A stretch of 64,000 bases of DNA from the NCBI RefSeq assembly GCF_028596025.1, contig NZ_CP117167.1, positions 4,650,001 to 4,714,000 of the forward strand, read 5' to 3'. Below, piece after piece: positions 8,782 through 16,229 of this stretch; position 1 is the stretch's first letter; every line of letters starts with the position of its first letter. Source of the stretch: Mucilaginibacter jinjuensis (GTDB lineage Bacteria > Bacteroidota > Bacteroidia > Sphingobacteriales > Sphingobacteriaceae). The notes beneath the pieces were generated by a model, which was given only the letters and a program-made list of their open reading frames with translations, did no database searches and had not been told where the DNA came from. The translations under genes and the position numbers were made by a program.

Positions 8782-9134
8782 AGCTTTTAGGGGTTAATTT
8801 ATATCTCACAGGCTGATACAAAAATACGGTTTCTAACATAAATGTTTTATTCCTTAAAATTGGCAGGCAGGCGCTACTTTAATTACGTAATATCCGGGGG
8901 ATAAGTTGCCCACCCTTGAGGTTGTTGGATAGAACAAGAAGCTCACTATTTAGTGGAAAGTTCCATGTTACAGACTTAAAAGTAATTATTATACCGAATA
9001 GTATAATTACAATATACTGATTTGAAGATAATTAAATCCGATTTCTAATGCTTTTTAGATCGCACCCTGTTACACTTTTACTGACTTAAAGGTTATTTTT
9101 TGTGACGAGCTTTTGTCATTCTTATCTACTTTTA
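8782..9134. other. Intergenic region, 353 bp
   Basis: No gene is seen. It contains the upstream region of the minus-strand secreted-protein gene and an AT-rich segment with a short inverted repeat ATTATAC-N6-GTATAAT (8988-9007). Nothing else stands out before the regulatory palindrome at 9135. Confidence 0.5.
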
Positions 9135-9208
9135 TTTTAAAACCAGTTGCAATTAAATTAATTCAAATACATTTGCAATGTAGTTTTAAATAACAACTGG
9201 TTTTAAAA
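9135..9208 (+). promoter_or_regulatory. Promoter bracketed by perfect 15-bp operator arms
   Basis: TTTTAAAACCAGTTG (9135-9149) is repeated as an exact inverted copy at 9194-9208, 44 bp apart. Between them lies a Bacteroidota promoter: -7 TACATTTG (9168-9175) with GTTG at 9146-9149 as the -33 element, spaced 18 bp. The upstream arm overlaps the -33 and the downstream arm falls just past the expected start site. The half-site ACCAGTTG recurs next to the hxlR-type gene's own promoter (9723-9732), so that regulator is the likely ligand. Confidence 0.7.
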
Positions 9209-9252
9209 CACAATTAAAAGTATAAAAAAACATTCTATTAAATCAAAGTATC

Positions 9253-9594
9253 ATGAGTACCCAAGAACAAAATCCACTTGCCATCGCTATCAGCAAAGTT
9301 ATAGCCATTGGTAGCCTTAACGAAAAAGCTTTACAAACAGACAAAGCCGAAAGGTTTGCTATTCTACAACGTGAAGTACCAGCCACTGTTCAGTTGTACC
9401 TGGGCGGTAAAATCGATAATTGGTTTGCAAAGGTTGATGGCACCGGTGTTATCTTCATTATGAATGTAACCACCGTTGAAGAAGCACACACGCTATTGGA
9501 AGCATTACCACTGGGCGTAGCCGGATTAATGGAGTTTAACCTGATCCCGGTTGGGCCATTAAGTCCGCTGCGTTTACTTTTAAATCAGGCTTAA
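9253..9594 (+). CDS. Small dimeric alpha-beta barrel protein, muconolactone isomerase-like
   Basis: 113 residues, no signal peptide. The pattern of two beta-alpha-beta halves (AERFAILQREVPATVQLYLGGKIDNWFAK, then GVIFIMNVTTVEEAHTLLEALP) and a hydrophobic C-terminus (LIPVGPLSPL) resembles the dimeric ferredoxin-like barrel shared by muconolactone isomerase and YCII-type proteins. No catalytic residue set can be named, so the reaction is unknown. A strong regulated promoter lies 80-120 bp upstream and a terminator follows at 9615-9649, so it is a single-gene unit. The HxlR-family gene downstream probably controls it. Confidence 0.6.
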   Translation: MSTQEQNPLAIAISKVIAIGSLNEKALQTDKAERFAILQREVPATVQLYLGGKIDNWFAKVDGTGVIFIMNVTTVEEAHTLLEALPLGVAGLMEFNLIPVGPLSPLRLLLNQA

Positions 9595-9614
9595 TCAGCA
9601 ATTACTCCCTTATT

Positions 9615-9649
9615 AAAAAGCCTTTAAGCATTATGTTTAAAGGCTTTTT
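9615..9649. terminator. Bidirectional intrinsic terminator
   Basis: Stem AAAAAGCCTTTAA / TTAAAGGCTTTTT (9615-9627 with 9637-9649) with a 9-nt loop, 20 bp after the barrel-protein stop. Confidence 0.85.
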
Positions 9650-9714
9650 AGGTAAATATACATTTTGCAATTTATCCATACATTAAGGCGACAATTAAAT
9701 CACTTCCGGGTTCG

Positions 9715-9732
9715 TATATTTGCAACCAGTTG
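9715..9732 (+). promoter_or_regulatory. Putative hxlR-gene promoter with operator half-site
   Basis: TATATTTG (9715-9722) is an exact -7 box, immediately followed by CAACCAGTTG, which carries the same half-site as the arms at 9135-9208. The regulator gene starts 173 bp further on, leaving a long leader that contains a structured repeat. No clear -33 box. Confidence 0.5.
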
Positions 9733-9780
9733 TAAATCACACCTTCGGATGCCGAAAATTAATTGTGATTTATTGCTTTA

Positions 9781-9873
9781 TTGTCCGTGTAGGGTCTTTT
9801 GTAAAGGACCCTGTAATGCTTTAAAAACCTATCTACGTACTCAAGGTCCTCTGCGAGAGACCCTGCGGAGACA
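9781..9873. repeat. Dispersed structured repeat, copy 1
   Basis: A 93-bp intergenic element that opens TTGTCCGTG and ends GGAGACA. It shares about 88% identity (11 differences) with the copy at 17626-17719 and more distantly with 16031-16110. It can fold into a three-part structure: ends paired (TGTC with GACA, TAGGGTC with GACCCTG), an inner hairpin AGGGTC-N10-GACCCT, and a second hairpin around CTCTGCGAGAG. This copy sits in the leader of the HxlR-family gene. Confidence 0.75.
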
Positions 9874-9905
9874 GGAGTGCGCTTATTACTTAATAATTTA
9901 AAAAA

Positions 9906-10346
9906 ATGGAACCACACAGATCATATTGCCCGGTAAACCTCGCAATTGAGGTAATTGGTGATAAATGGAGCTTGTTGATTTTGCGCGATATGATCTTTTA
10001 TAAAAGGCGCCATTTTAACGAACTGCTGCGCCAGTCGGAAGAAAAGATCGCATCCAATATTTTAAGGGACAGGCTTGCCATGTTTGAGAAAGAAGGCCTG
10101 GTTACCAAAGGCAAAGGCCCCGATGATATCCACAAACAAAAAGTAACCTACAGCCTTACCGAAAAAAGCATTGATCTGCTCCCTGTTTTAGTATCGGCCA
10201 TCGGCTGGAGTATTAAATACGAGCCTGTAAACATGCAGAAATATAAACCTGCAATAGATTTATTCGCAGCCGGTCAGGCTGGAATTGAGGGTTTTCAGAA
10301 ATTGTTAAGGGAGGAGCATTTGACGGCGGACGTTGTGCAAGCGTAA
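9906..10346 (+). CDS. HxlR-family transcriptional regulator
   Basis: 146 residues. The HxlR winged-helix domain spans residues ~8-95 with the conserved N-terminal Cys (SYCPVNLAIEVIGDKW), the RHFNELLRQ recognition region, LRDRLAMFEKEGLV and the KVTYSLTEKSIDLLPV wing. HxlR proteins are dimeric repressors or activators that often sense redox or electrophilic stress through this Cys. The half-site ACCAGTTG near its own promoter and flanking the promoter of the barrel-protein gene at 9253 suggests that it controls both. Residues 100-146 form a helical tail. The start ATG follows an A-rich stretch typical of this phylum. Confidence 0.92.
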   Translation: MEPHRSYCPVNLAIEVIGDKWSLLILRDMIFYKRRHFNELLRQSEEKIASNILRDRLAMFEKEGLVTKGKGPDDIHKQKVTYSLTEKSIDLLPVLVSAIGWSIKYEPVNMQKYKPAIDLFAAGQAGIEGFQKLLREEHLTADVVQA

Positions 10347-10380
10347 AACACACGAGACACGCGTTCGTCGGCATAAGGGA

Positions 10381-12084
10381 TTAAGATTTTGATTTTTCAG
10401 GATCATTGGCTTTTTCATCTGAGGACTTTGATTTACCAAGACCAGTTATTTTGTCCGAACCTAATACTGATGATGTCCCATCAAGGCCTAACACTGATCT
10501 ACTAAGACCAGTAAGGCCGGTTATTTTGTCCGAACCTAATACCGATGATGTCCCATCAAGGCCTAACACTGATCTACTAAGACCAGTAAGGCCGGTTATT
10601 TTGTCCGAACCTAATACCGATGATGTCCCATCAAGGCCTAACACTGATCTACTAAGACCAGTAAGGCCGGTTATTTTGTCCGAACCTAATACCGATGATG
10701 TCCCATCAAGGCCTAACACTGATCTACTAAGACCAGTAAGGCCGGTTATTTTGTCCGAACCTAATACCGATGATGTCCCATCAAGGCCTAACACTGATCT
10801 ACTAAGACCAGTAAGGCCGGTTATTTTGTCCGAACCTAATACCGATGATGTCCCATCAAGGCCTAACACTGATCTACTAAGACCAGTAAGGCCGGTTATT
10901 TTGTCCGAACCTAATACTGATGATGTCCCATCAAGGCCTAACACTGATCTACTAAGACCAGTAAGGCCGGTTATTTTGTCCGAACCTAATACCGATGATG
11001 TCCCATCAAGGCCTAACACTGATCTACTAAGACCAGTAAGGCCGGTTATTTTGTCCGAACCTAATACCGATGATGTCCCATCAAGGCCTAATACTGATCT
11101 ACTAAGACCAGTAAGGCCGGTTATTTTGTCCGAACCTAATACCGATGATGTCCCATCAAGGCCTAACTTTGGACGGGTTAGTATATTTTCGTAAAGAGTT
11201 TCTTTTTCTAAATTAAGAGAATCATTGACTTTGTAATATTGATCCGTTACAATTTTTGAAGTGAACTCCAACGTACCTTTTGAACTGTTAGTTTTTAGCT
11301 TTTTTAGATCATTTTCAATTTTTGTATAACTTAATTCTAACTCTCGCTTTTTTTCGGTTAACGAATCTATTCTTTCTAAGAGATCTGCGGTCACTCCAAT
11401 TTTAAGTAAAGTTTCTGACCTTTTATCTTCAGGTAACTCCTGCATAGTGATCTCAAATGCACGTAAAACTGCTTCAAGGTTCCTTTGCTTGAATAAGAAT
11501 ACATCAGCTAACTCATTTAATAGTTTTTTTTGAACCTCTTTTTTTATATCTACAACATTCTTGAATTCAATTATCCACGGAATTGGTGATCGAGTTTTCA
11601 CTTCATTTATAAATTCCAATGTCCGGTAATCAAGCGTTTTTGGTAAAATTTTTCCTAATCTTCTTTTTGCCAAATTTTCGTCCCCTTTTGCTTTTTTTAT
11701 TGCTTCCCGATATATCTGGTAATATTCAAGTAACCCCTTTCTTATAAAAACTAATATCCTTTTCTTTTTGTGATGAGCGAATCTATACTCTCCATGAGTG
11801 GGCGATATTTTATCTGATATTATTTCTGAAAATGCTTTCCACTCTAAAGGCGTTCCATATCTGTTATCAATAATTAGAAGTGTTATGAACGACGAGTCTA
11901 AAACAGTTAGGCAAGATTCCCATGGTTCAAATTCTGGTGTATAATCAGGAAATCCTTCTGAAGAACTTAAAATAGGATTGTAACCTAAATCTCCTAAGAA
12001 ATTTGATAGTTCAGCTCGTAGATCAATAAGATTATACTCGGGAGAACTTATAAAAATTGGGAACTTATATTCGCTTGTCGACAT
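10381..12084 (-). CDS. DUF4062 domain protein with C-terminal 25-residue tandem repeats
   Basis: 567 residues from the ATG at 12084 (MSTSEYKFPIF). Residues ~8-90 form a DUF4062 domain, a TIR/flavodoxin-like fold: FISSPEYNLIDLRAEL, LGYNPILSSSEGFP, and LLIIDNRYG with the conserved surroundings of a sensory alpha/beta domain. A helical middle follows, with a likely coiled coil (about 240-285, ERIDSLTEKKRELEL). Residues 307-547 are ten tandem copies of GLDGTSSVLGSDKITG plus LTGLSRSVL; the tail is charged (KSKSSDEK). DUF4062 usually sits at the N-terminus of NTPases or immune-like proteins; here no ATPase follows. The non-repeat part is visibly richer in A/T than its neighbours, a sign of transfer. 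The frame stays open upstream to 12390, but that region is a palindromic intergenic element. Function unknown. Confidence 0.8.
   Translation of the reverse strand: MSTSEYKFPIFISSPEYNLIDLRAELSNFLGDLGYNPILSSSEGFPDYTPEFEPWESCLTVLDSSFITLLIIDNRYGTPLEWKAFSEIISDKISPTHGEYRFAHHKKKRILVFIRKGLLEYYQIYREAIKKAKGDENLAKRRLGKILPKTLDYRTLEFINEVKTRSPIPWIIEFKNVVDIKKEVQKKLLNELADVFLFKQRNLEAVLRAFEITMQELPEDKRSETLLKIGVTADLLERIDSLTEKKRELELSYTKIENDLKKLKTNSSKGTLEFTSKIVTDQYYKVNDSLNLEKETLYENILTRPKLGLDGTSSVLGSDKITGLTGLSRSVLGLDGTSSVLGSDKITGLTGLSRSVLGLDGTSSVLGSDKITGLTGLSRSVLGLDGTSSVLGSDKITGLTGLSRSVLGLDGTSSVLGSDKITGLTGLSRSVLGLDGTSSVLGSDKITGLTGLSRSVLGLDGTSSVLGSDKITGLTGLSRSVLGLDGTSSVLGSDKITGLTGLSRSVLGLDGTSSVLGSDKITGLTGLSRSVLGLDGTSSVLGSDKITGLGKSKSSDEKANDPEKSKS
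10445..11165. repeat. 75-bp tandem repeat array, 9.6 units
   Basis: Nine complete 75-bp units and a tenth of 45 bp, almost identical. Only single-base variants are seen: units 1 and 7 carry AATACTGAT where the others have AATACCGAT, and one late unit has CCTAATACT instead of CCTAACACT. The unit length is a multiple of three, so the array stays in frame within the DUF4062 gene and can grow or shrink without breaking it. There are no spacers, so it is not a CRISPR. Confidence 0.97.
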
Positions 12085-12141
12085 AATATTAAATATACAA
12101 TCATATAGTAATAATCCAATAATTTTATTCTTTCTCCCTTC

Positions 12142-12264
12142 TCTGGCGCAAGTATGCAGCGCAAGCCTTGTGCAACTGAGTACTTGTGACATTATCGACA
12201 AACAACAACCTGTATAAGCACAAGTACTAAACCCCACATCCCAACGCTGCATACTTGCGCCAGA
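12142..12264. repeat. Nested palindromic intergenic element, 123 bp
   Basis: A perfect 20-bp inverted repeat, TCTGGCGCAAGTATGCAGCG at 12142-12161 and its complement at 12245-12264, encloses a second perfect pair, AGTACTTGTG (12179-12188) and CACAAGTACT (12219-12228). It lies upstream of the DUF4062 start, between divergent genes. A related fragment (GCCTGTACAGGCGCAAGTACT type) occurs around 14500. It could be a MITE-like element or a large hairpin RNA. Confidence 0.75.
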
Positions 12265-12399
12265 ATTTGCGGAAGTATGCAGACAAAGAAGATTCCTCGT
12301 TCCTCGGAATGACAAAAAGGGTTTATCTGCCTTTACGGAGACTGAACGCCCCACCTTCCGTTCGTTCAAAATTTTATTACCTTTAAGCATAAATCAATT

Positions 12400-14418
12400 A
12401 TGAAAAAATCTCTTTACTTGTGCTTAACGGCAGCATTATTGGGTATATCAACCTATTCGGATGCTCAGAAGAAAAGCTTTGTTGATGTGGCCGGGATAGA
12501 CCCTTCGATAAAGCCTGGTGATAATTTCTTTCGCTATGTTAACGGGCGCTGGTACGATACCGTTAAAATTGCCAGTGATCAATCGGGTGTGGGTTCTTAT
12601 TCGTTTATGAATATCCCGCAAAAAAAATTGCTTCAAAACATCCTCGATAGTGTTTCAAAAAGTAAAAATACCATGGGCAGCGTTGAGCAGAAGGTTGGCG
12701 ATTTTTATGCAGCCGGTATAGATATGGCTACTATTAATAAACGCGGATACGAACCTGTTAAACCAACACTGGCGCGTATTAATGCCATCACCAGTGTACC
12801 GTCGCTACTCCAGTTTGTAGCAACTGAATATAAATCGGGCAACCGCTCTATTATCGCTTTCGGTATTTCTCCCGATGATAAAAACAGCAAGATCAATATT
12901 GCCCATGTGTACCAGGGCGGTATCGGTTTACCCGACCGGGATTATTATTTCAAAACAGATTCACCTACGCTCAAAATTCAGCAAGCTTACAAGCAATATA
13001 TTAGTACCTTATTTCAGCTAACCGGCAGCTCTGCTGCTGTTGCCGCAAAAGATGCAGCTATTGTTTATGATATCCAAAAGCAACTGGCAGCTTCGCATAA
13101 AACAAATATCGAACGCAGGGATGTACACGCCAATTATCATAAACTGGCCATTGTATCTATCAACAAAACACAACCCAATATAGGTTGGGTTACCTTGCTT
13201 GCCAATTTAGGTGCCGTTACAGATTCGGTTGATATGGCCCAACCTGCCTATTACGATAAATTAAATACGATATTGAAGTCTGTTTCAATCGCAGACTGGA
13301 AAACATATTTAAAAGCCGGCACACTCGAAAACTATGCGGAAACATTGGGTACACCGTTTATCGATGCTTCGTTTCAGTTTAGCAGCGTATTAAGCGGACA
13401 GGCCACTCAAAAATCGCGCAGGCAAATTATGACGGAAAACGTTGACAGCTACCTTGGTCAGGCGCTGGGGCAACTTTACGTGAAAAGATATTTTAACGAG
13501 GATGCCAAAAAACGTGTGTTGGTATTGGTAAATAACCTGCAAAAATCATTCGAAAACAGGATTAATCACCTGGACTGGATGAGCGATAGTACCAAACTAA
13601 AAGCGAAGGAAAAACTATACGCCATCACAAAAAAACTCGGCTACCCGGATAAGTGGAAGAATTACGACAGGGTACAGATTGCAAGAACCAAATACTTTGA
13701 AGATGTGCTCTCACTCAACCAAAACAGCTACCAGGTTGAACTGGCAAAACTGAATAAACCGGTTGACAGAACTGAATGGTTTACAACGCCATCAACAGTT
13801 ACAGCTTATTATAATCCATCTCAAAATGAGGTAGTTTTCCCTGCCGGTATTTTGCAATATCCTTATTTTGATTTTTCGGCAGATGACGCGATCAACTATG
13901 GCGGTATAGGCATGGTAATTGGCCACGAAATGACCCATGCTTTTGATGACCAGGGCGCACAGTATGATAAAGATGGCAACGTAAAAAACTGGTGGACAAA
14001 AGAAGATTACCAAAAGTTTAAAGTAAAAACCAATCAGCTGGCAGATTTATATAGCTCATTCACAGTTTTAGATACGGTACACGTTAAAGGTCACCTAACC
14101 TTAGGCGAAAACACGGCAGATAACGGTGGCGTTGCCATTGCTTACGATGCATTTAAGATGACGGAACAAGGAAAAGGCAATGAGAAAATTGACGGCTTTA
14201 CACCAGATCAACGCTTCTTTATCTCGATAGCAAGGATCTGGAGGGTAAAAACAAGGGATGCATTTCTGCGTACTTATGTTAACACCAACCCGCACTCGCC
14301 GGCCATGTGGCGGGTAAACGGCCCATTAATGAATTTTGAACCTTTTTACCGGGCATTTAATATACAGCCGGGTGATAAGAATTATAAAGCTGAAGATCAA
14401 AGAGTAAAGGTCTGGTAG
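12400..14418 (+). CDS. M13 family zinc metallopeptidase (PepO/neprilysin type)
   Basis: 672 residues, the normal length for the family. Residues 1-22 are a signal peptide ending SDA, so the enzyme is periplasmic or surface-bound. The zinc site is intact: HEMTH at 509-513 and ENTAD at 570-574, giving two His and one Glu ligand plus the catalytic Glu510. The family signature NPSQNEVVFPAGILQ precedes the zinc motif and the C-terminus ends KVW. M13 enzymes cleave small peptides. It is transcribed alone: the upstream region is a divergent repeat-rich stretch and a terminator follows at 14436. Confidence 0.95.
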   Translation: MKKSLYLCLTAALLGISTYSDAQKKSFVDVAGIDPSIKPGDNFFRYVNGRWYDTVKIASDQSGVGSYSFMNIPQKKLLQNILDSVSKSKNTMGSVEQKVGDFYAAGIDMATINKRGYEPVKPTLARINAITSVPSLLQFVATEYKSGNRSIIAFGISPDDKNSKINIAHVYQGGIGLPDRDYYFKTDSPTLKIQQAYKQYISTLFQLTGSSAAVAAKDAAIVYDIQKQLAASHKTNIERRDVHANYHKLAIVSINKTQPNIGWVTLLANLGAVTDSVDMAQPAYYDKLNTILKSVSIADWKTYLKAGTLENYAETLGTPFIDASFQFSSVLSGQATQKSRRQIMTENVDSYLGQALGQLYVKRYFNEDAKKRVLVLVNNLQKSFENRINHLDWMSDSTKLKAKEKLYAITKKLGYPDKWKNYDRVQIARTKYFEDVLSLNQNSYQVELAKLNKPVDRTEWFTTPSTVTAYYNPSQNEVVFPAGILQYPYFDFSADDAINYGGIGMVIGHEMTHAFDDQGAQYDKDGNVKNWWTKEDYQKFKVKTNQLADLYSSFTVLDTVHVKGHLTLGENTADNGGVAIAYDAFKMTEQGKGNEKIDGFTPDQRFFISIARIWRVKTRDAFLRTYVNTNPHSPAMWRVNGPLMNFEPFYRAFNIQPGDKNYKAEDQRVKVW

Positions 14419-14435
14419 GGAGCTAAAACTCAGAG

Positions 14436-14475
14436 AAAAAGCCTTTTCAACAGCAAAGTTGAAAGGGCTTTTTTG
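14436..14475. terminator. Bidirectional intrinsic terminator
   Basis: Stem AAAAAGCCTTTTCAAC / GTTGAAAGGGCTTTTT with a 6-nt loop, 18 bp after the M13 peptidase stop. It closely resembles the hairpin at 17721-17758. Confidence 0.85.
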
Positions 14476-14614
14476 TTTGTGTAGTGTCTCTTATAGAGAA
14501 GCCTGTACAGGCGCAAGTACTCAAAAAGCTTTTGTCATTCTGAACGTAGTGCACTGTTGTCCGGTAAAAAATGAAGGAGATAGTAAAAGAGGCATTGAGT
14601 GGGTTTTAGAGGGA

Positions 14615-15832
14615 TTAAGTTTTAAAACCAAATTGTGAGCCCCCTAATTTTAATTGCTTTTCCCCGGTGATTGTAGTGGACAGCCTTTCAGGATCGTTCA
14701 GAAAATTGAATAGATGTATATAACTCATCAGATGTAACCTGATAATAGCACTCAAATTGGAGAAAGCCCATTTCCTTTTAAGTTGAACCTGTACAAGTTT
14801 AATGAGCAGGTCGGCAATAAAAGCACCCCATATTTGGATCTTGATCGCATTTTCATTGTCTCCCAGGAAGTATTTGAGGGGGAAGTTTTGTTTGATCCTT
14901 TTAAACAGGATCTCGATTTGCCAGCGTTTTCTATAAAGATCAGCTATCTGTAGTGGTGATAATGAAAAGTTATTAGTGAGGAATTCAAATTTTCTGGCTT
15001 TTTGCTTATCGAAAAAGGTAATTTGACGGCTTTTAAGCTTGATTTTTTTACGATGGGTGCGTGTGCCGAGGGTGATCAAACGGTCAGCAATTATACCAGA
15101 TGCCTTGTCTTCAGGGCTAACTTCATTTGAACCAGTAACCACATACCGGGCATCTTTTTTCTGGCGGGTGACAAAAAATACCCCTTCATTAGTTAAACGT
15201 TCATATTGACTGTAATCTACATAGCCTTTATCAAAAACGATAAATGAACCGGCTTCCAGGTTGATCTCCTTTAGAAAGGTCATATCATTTGCACTCGCTG
15301 CCGTGAAACTAACCTGAATGGCAACGTCATCGGTTGCATCGATCAGCGTATGTACTTTAATACCGCCTTTCCTTTTACCGTTGAACTTACCCGGACTGGG
15401 GGCTTTGAGTATTTGTTGAAACAAAGTGATGGTAGAGGCATCCGCTATAAAAAGTTTGAGGTTATTTACCGACCGGCTGTCCGGTAAAAGTTGCTTATGC
15501 CTGCGATAAATCTGCTCATATAATAACTCGAAAACCTTATAGGAACGTTTCATATTGGCATCGCATAGTGTGCTCCTTCCCGGCGCCTTTTGTATACCTG
15601 CATGTTCGAGTTTATTACTACAGGCTTTCATCCCGCTAACCACTTCCCGGCTGCTTGTACACTTGTTTAACACACAATAAAGCATGGTGACTAAATGTGT
15701 ATGCGTATCAAAATAACGATAATAACGGTCATATTGTCCCGCTCTTGCCAATGCCTTTACTGAATTGCGGTCAATCAAATTCAGCAGCTGATTCAATACC
15801 GGCTGTCCGGTAAAAAAAGTACTTTTGCCCAT
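14615..15832 (-). CDS. IS4 family transposase (DUF4372 + DDE)
   Basis: 405 residues, full length. The N-terminal ~75 residues are a DUF4372-type domain (FFTGQPVLNQLLNLIDRN). The DDE catalytic domain follows: a first Asp in FIADASTITLF, a second in FIVFDKGYVDY, and the Glu within the IS4 signature Y-x2-R-x3-E-x6-K (YRKRWQIEILFKRIK). It cuts and pastes the surrounding IS. The gene fills the element, ending 47 bp inside the left terminal repeat, and a terminator hairpin lies between its start and the right end. No frameshift or stop interrupts it. Confidence 0.97.
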   Translation of the reverse strand: MGKSTFFTGQPVLNQLLNLIDRNSVKALARAGQYDRYYRYFDTHTHLVTMLYCVLNKCTSSREVVSGMKACSNKLEHAGIQKAPGRSTLCDANMKRSYKVFELLYEQIYRRHKQLLPDSRSVNNLKLFIADASTITLFQQILKAPSPGKFNGKRKGGIKVHTLIDATDDVAIQVSFTAASANDMTFLKEINLEAGSFIVFDKGYVDYSQYERLTNEGVFFVTRQKKDARYVVTGSNEVSPEDKASGIIADRLITLGTRTHRKKIKLKSRQITFFDKQKARKFEFLTNNFSLSPLQIADLYRKRWQIEILFKRIKQNFPLKYFLGDNENAIKIQIWGAFIADLLIKLVQVQLKRKWAFSNLSAIIRLHLMSYIHLFNFLNDPERLSTTITGEKQLKLGGSQFGFKT

Positions 15833-15872
15833 GTTGAATATTGAAGTGTGGTAACTCTAATATCAACACAAA

Positions 15873-15900
15873 AAAGGGGTAGCCGAAAAGCTACCCCTTA
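15873..15900 (-). terminator. Inward-facing terminator inside the IS
   Basis: Stem AAGGGGTAGC / GCTACCCCTT (15874-15883 with 15890-15899) with a 6-nt loop. Read on the minus strand it ends in a run of T before the transposase ATG at 15832, so it would stop transcripts entering from outside the element and limit transposase production. Confidence 0.75.
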
Positions 15901-16030
15901 TCTTTTTCAAAAAAATCGTTTACCGGACAACAGTGAACGTAGTGAAGAATCTTCTGCTACATAATTGGCAACTATACAAGGCGAAGAAGATTCCTCGTTT
16001 CTCGGAATGACAAAAGAGAGCTATTTATTC

Positions 16031-16110
16031 ATACAGGCTCTCTTGTAAAGGGCCTTGCAATGATTTACAGACCTGTCGCAGAGTTCTCTGCAAGAGACTC
16101 TGCGGAGACG
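16031..16110. repeat. Dispersed structured repeat, divergent copy 2
   Basis: Shares the core features of the copies at 9781 and 17626: an ACAGG(G/C)TCT-TTGTAAAGG(G/A)CC opening, GCAATG in the middle, and CTCTGC(A/G)AGAG followed by CTGCGGAGAC. The pairing of both hairpins is retained although the sequence has drifted. It lies upstream of the SDR gene. Confidence 0.6.
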
Positions 16111-16186
16111 GTTAAGGTTTAAAACAGCCCTTTCAAAGACACCATTTTATCATCCAACAGTAAATTCTACATCTACAATAATTTTC

Positions 16187-16209
16187 ATATAACGATCGTT
16201 ATATATTTG
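16187..16209 (+). promoter_or_regulatory. TetR-type palindromic operator over -7 box
   Basis: ATATAACGATCGTTATAT (16187-16204) is a perfect 18-bp palindrome of the kind bound by TetR repressors. It overlaps TATATTTG (16202-16209), an exact -7 box. The SDR gene starts 20 bp further on and the tetR-type gene follows it, so this is the probable autoregulated operator of the pair. Confidence 0.75.
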
Positions 16210-16229
16210 TATCTAAAATTACAAACAGT

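Larger units (their letters stand above)
14552..15935. mobile_element. Complete IS4-type insertion sequence, 1384 bp
   Basis: Perfect 17-bp terminal inverted repeats, CACTGTTGTCCGGTAAA at 14552-14568 and its complement at 15919-15935, bound the element. A 9-bp direct repeat AACGTAGTG flanks it on both sides (14543-14551 and 15936-15944), the target duplication. It carries one full-length transposase gene on the minus strand. Intact ends, an intact gene and an exact target duplication point to a recent, potentially active insertion. Confidence 0.97.
14529..16016. repeat. Palindromic intergenic element split by the IS
   Basis: With the IS removed, the flanks form an imperfect palindrome: CTTTTGTCATTC (14529-14540) and GAATGACAAAAG (16005-16016) are exact complements, and AATCTTCT (15949-15956) pairs with AGAAGATT (15985-15992). 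A one-sided copy of the same motif, AAGAAGATTCCTCG through GACAAAAAGG, is at 12288-12320, and GTCATGCTGAGC-type sequence recurs near 59018. This is a common dispersed intergenic sequence in this group, here serving as the insertion target. Confidence 0.7.

Noticed and set aside
10445..11165. Array taken as a possible CRISPR
   Set aside because: Units are head-to-tail copies of 75 bp with no unique spacers and lie within a reading frame; no cas genes are near.
10406..11194. 262-residue plus-strand open frame made of VILSEPNTDDVPSRP repeats
   Set aside because: It is the antisense of the 75-bp array in the DUF4062 gene; the frame is open only because the unit is a multiple of three and free of stops. 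No start signal or independent domain supports it.
12085..12390. N-terminal extension of the DUF4062 reading frame
   Set aside because: The added 102 residues are Cys/Ser-rich, translate a palindromic intergenic element and a dispersed repeat, and precede a normal domain start at MSTSEYKFPIF.
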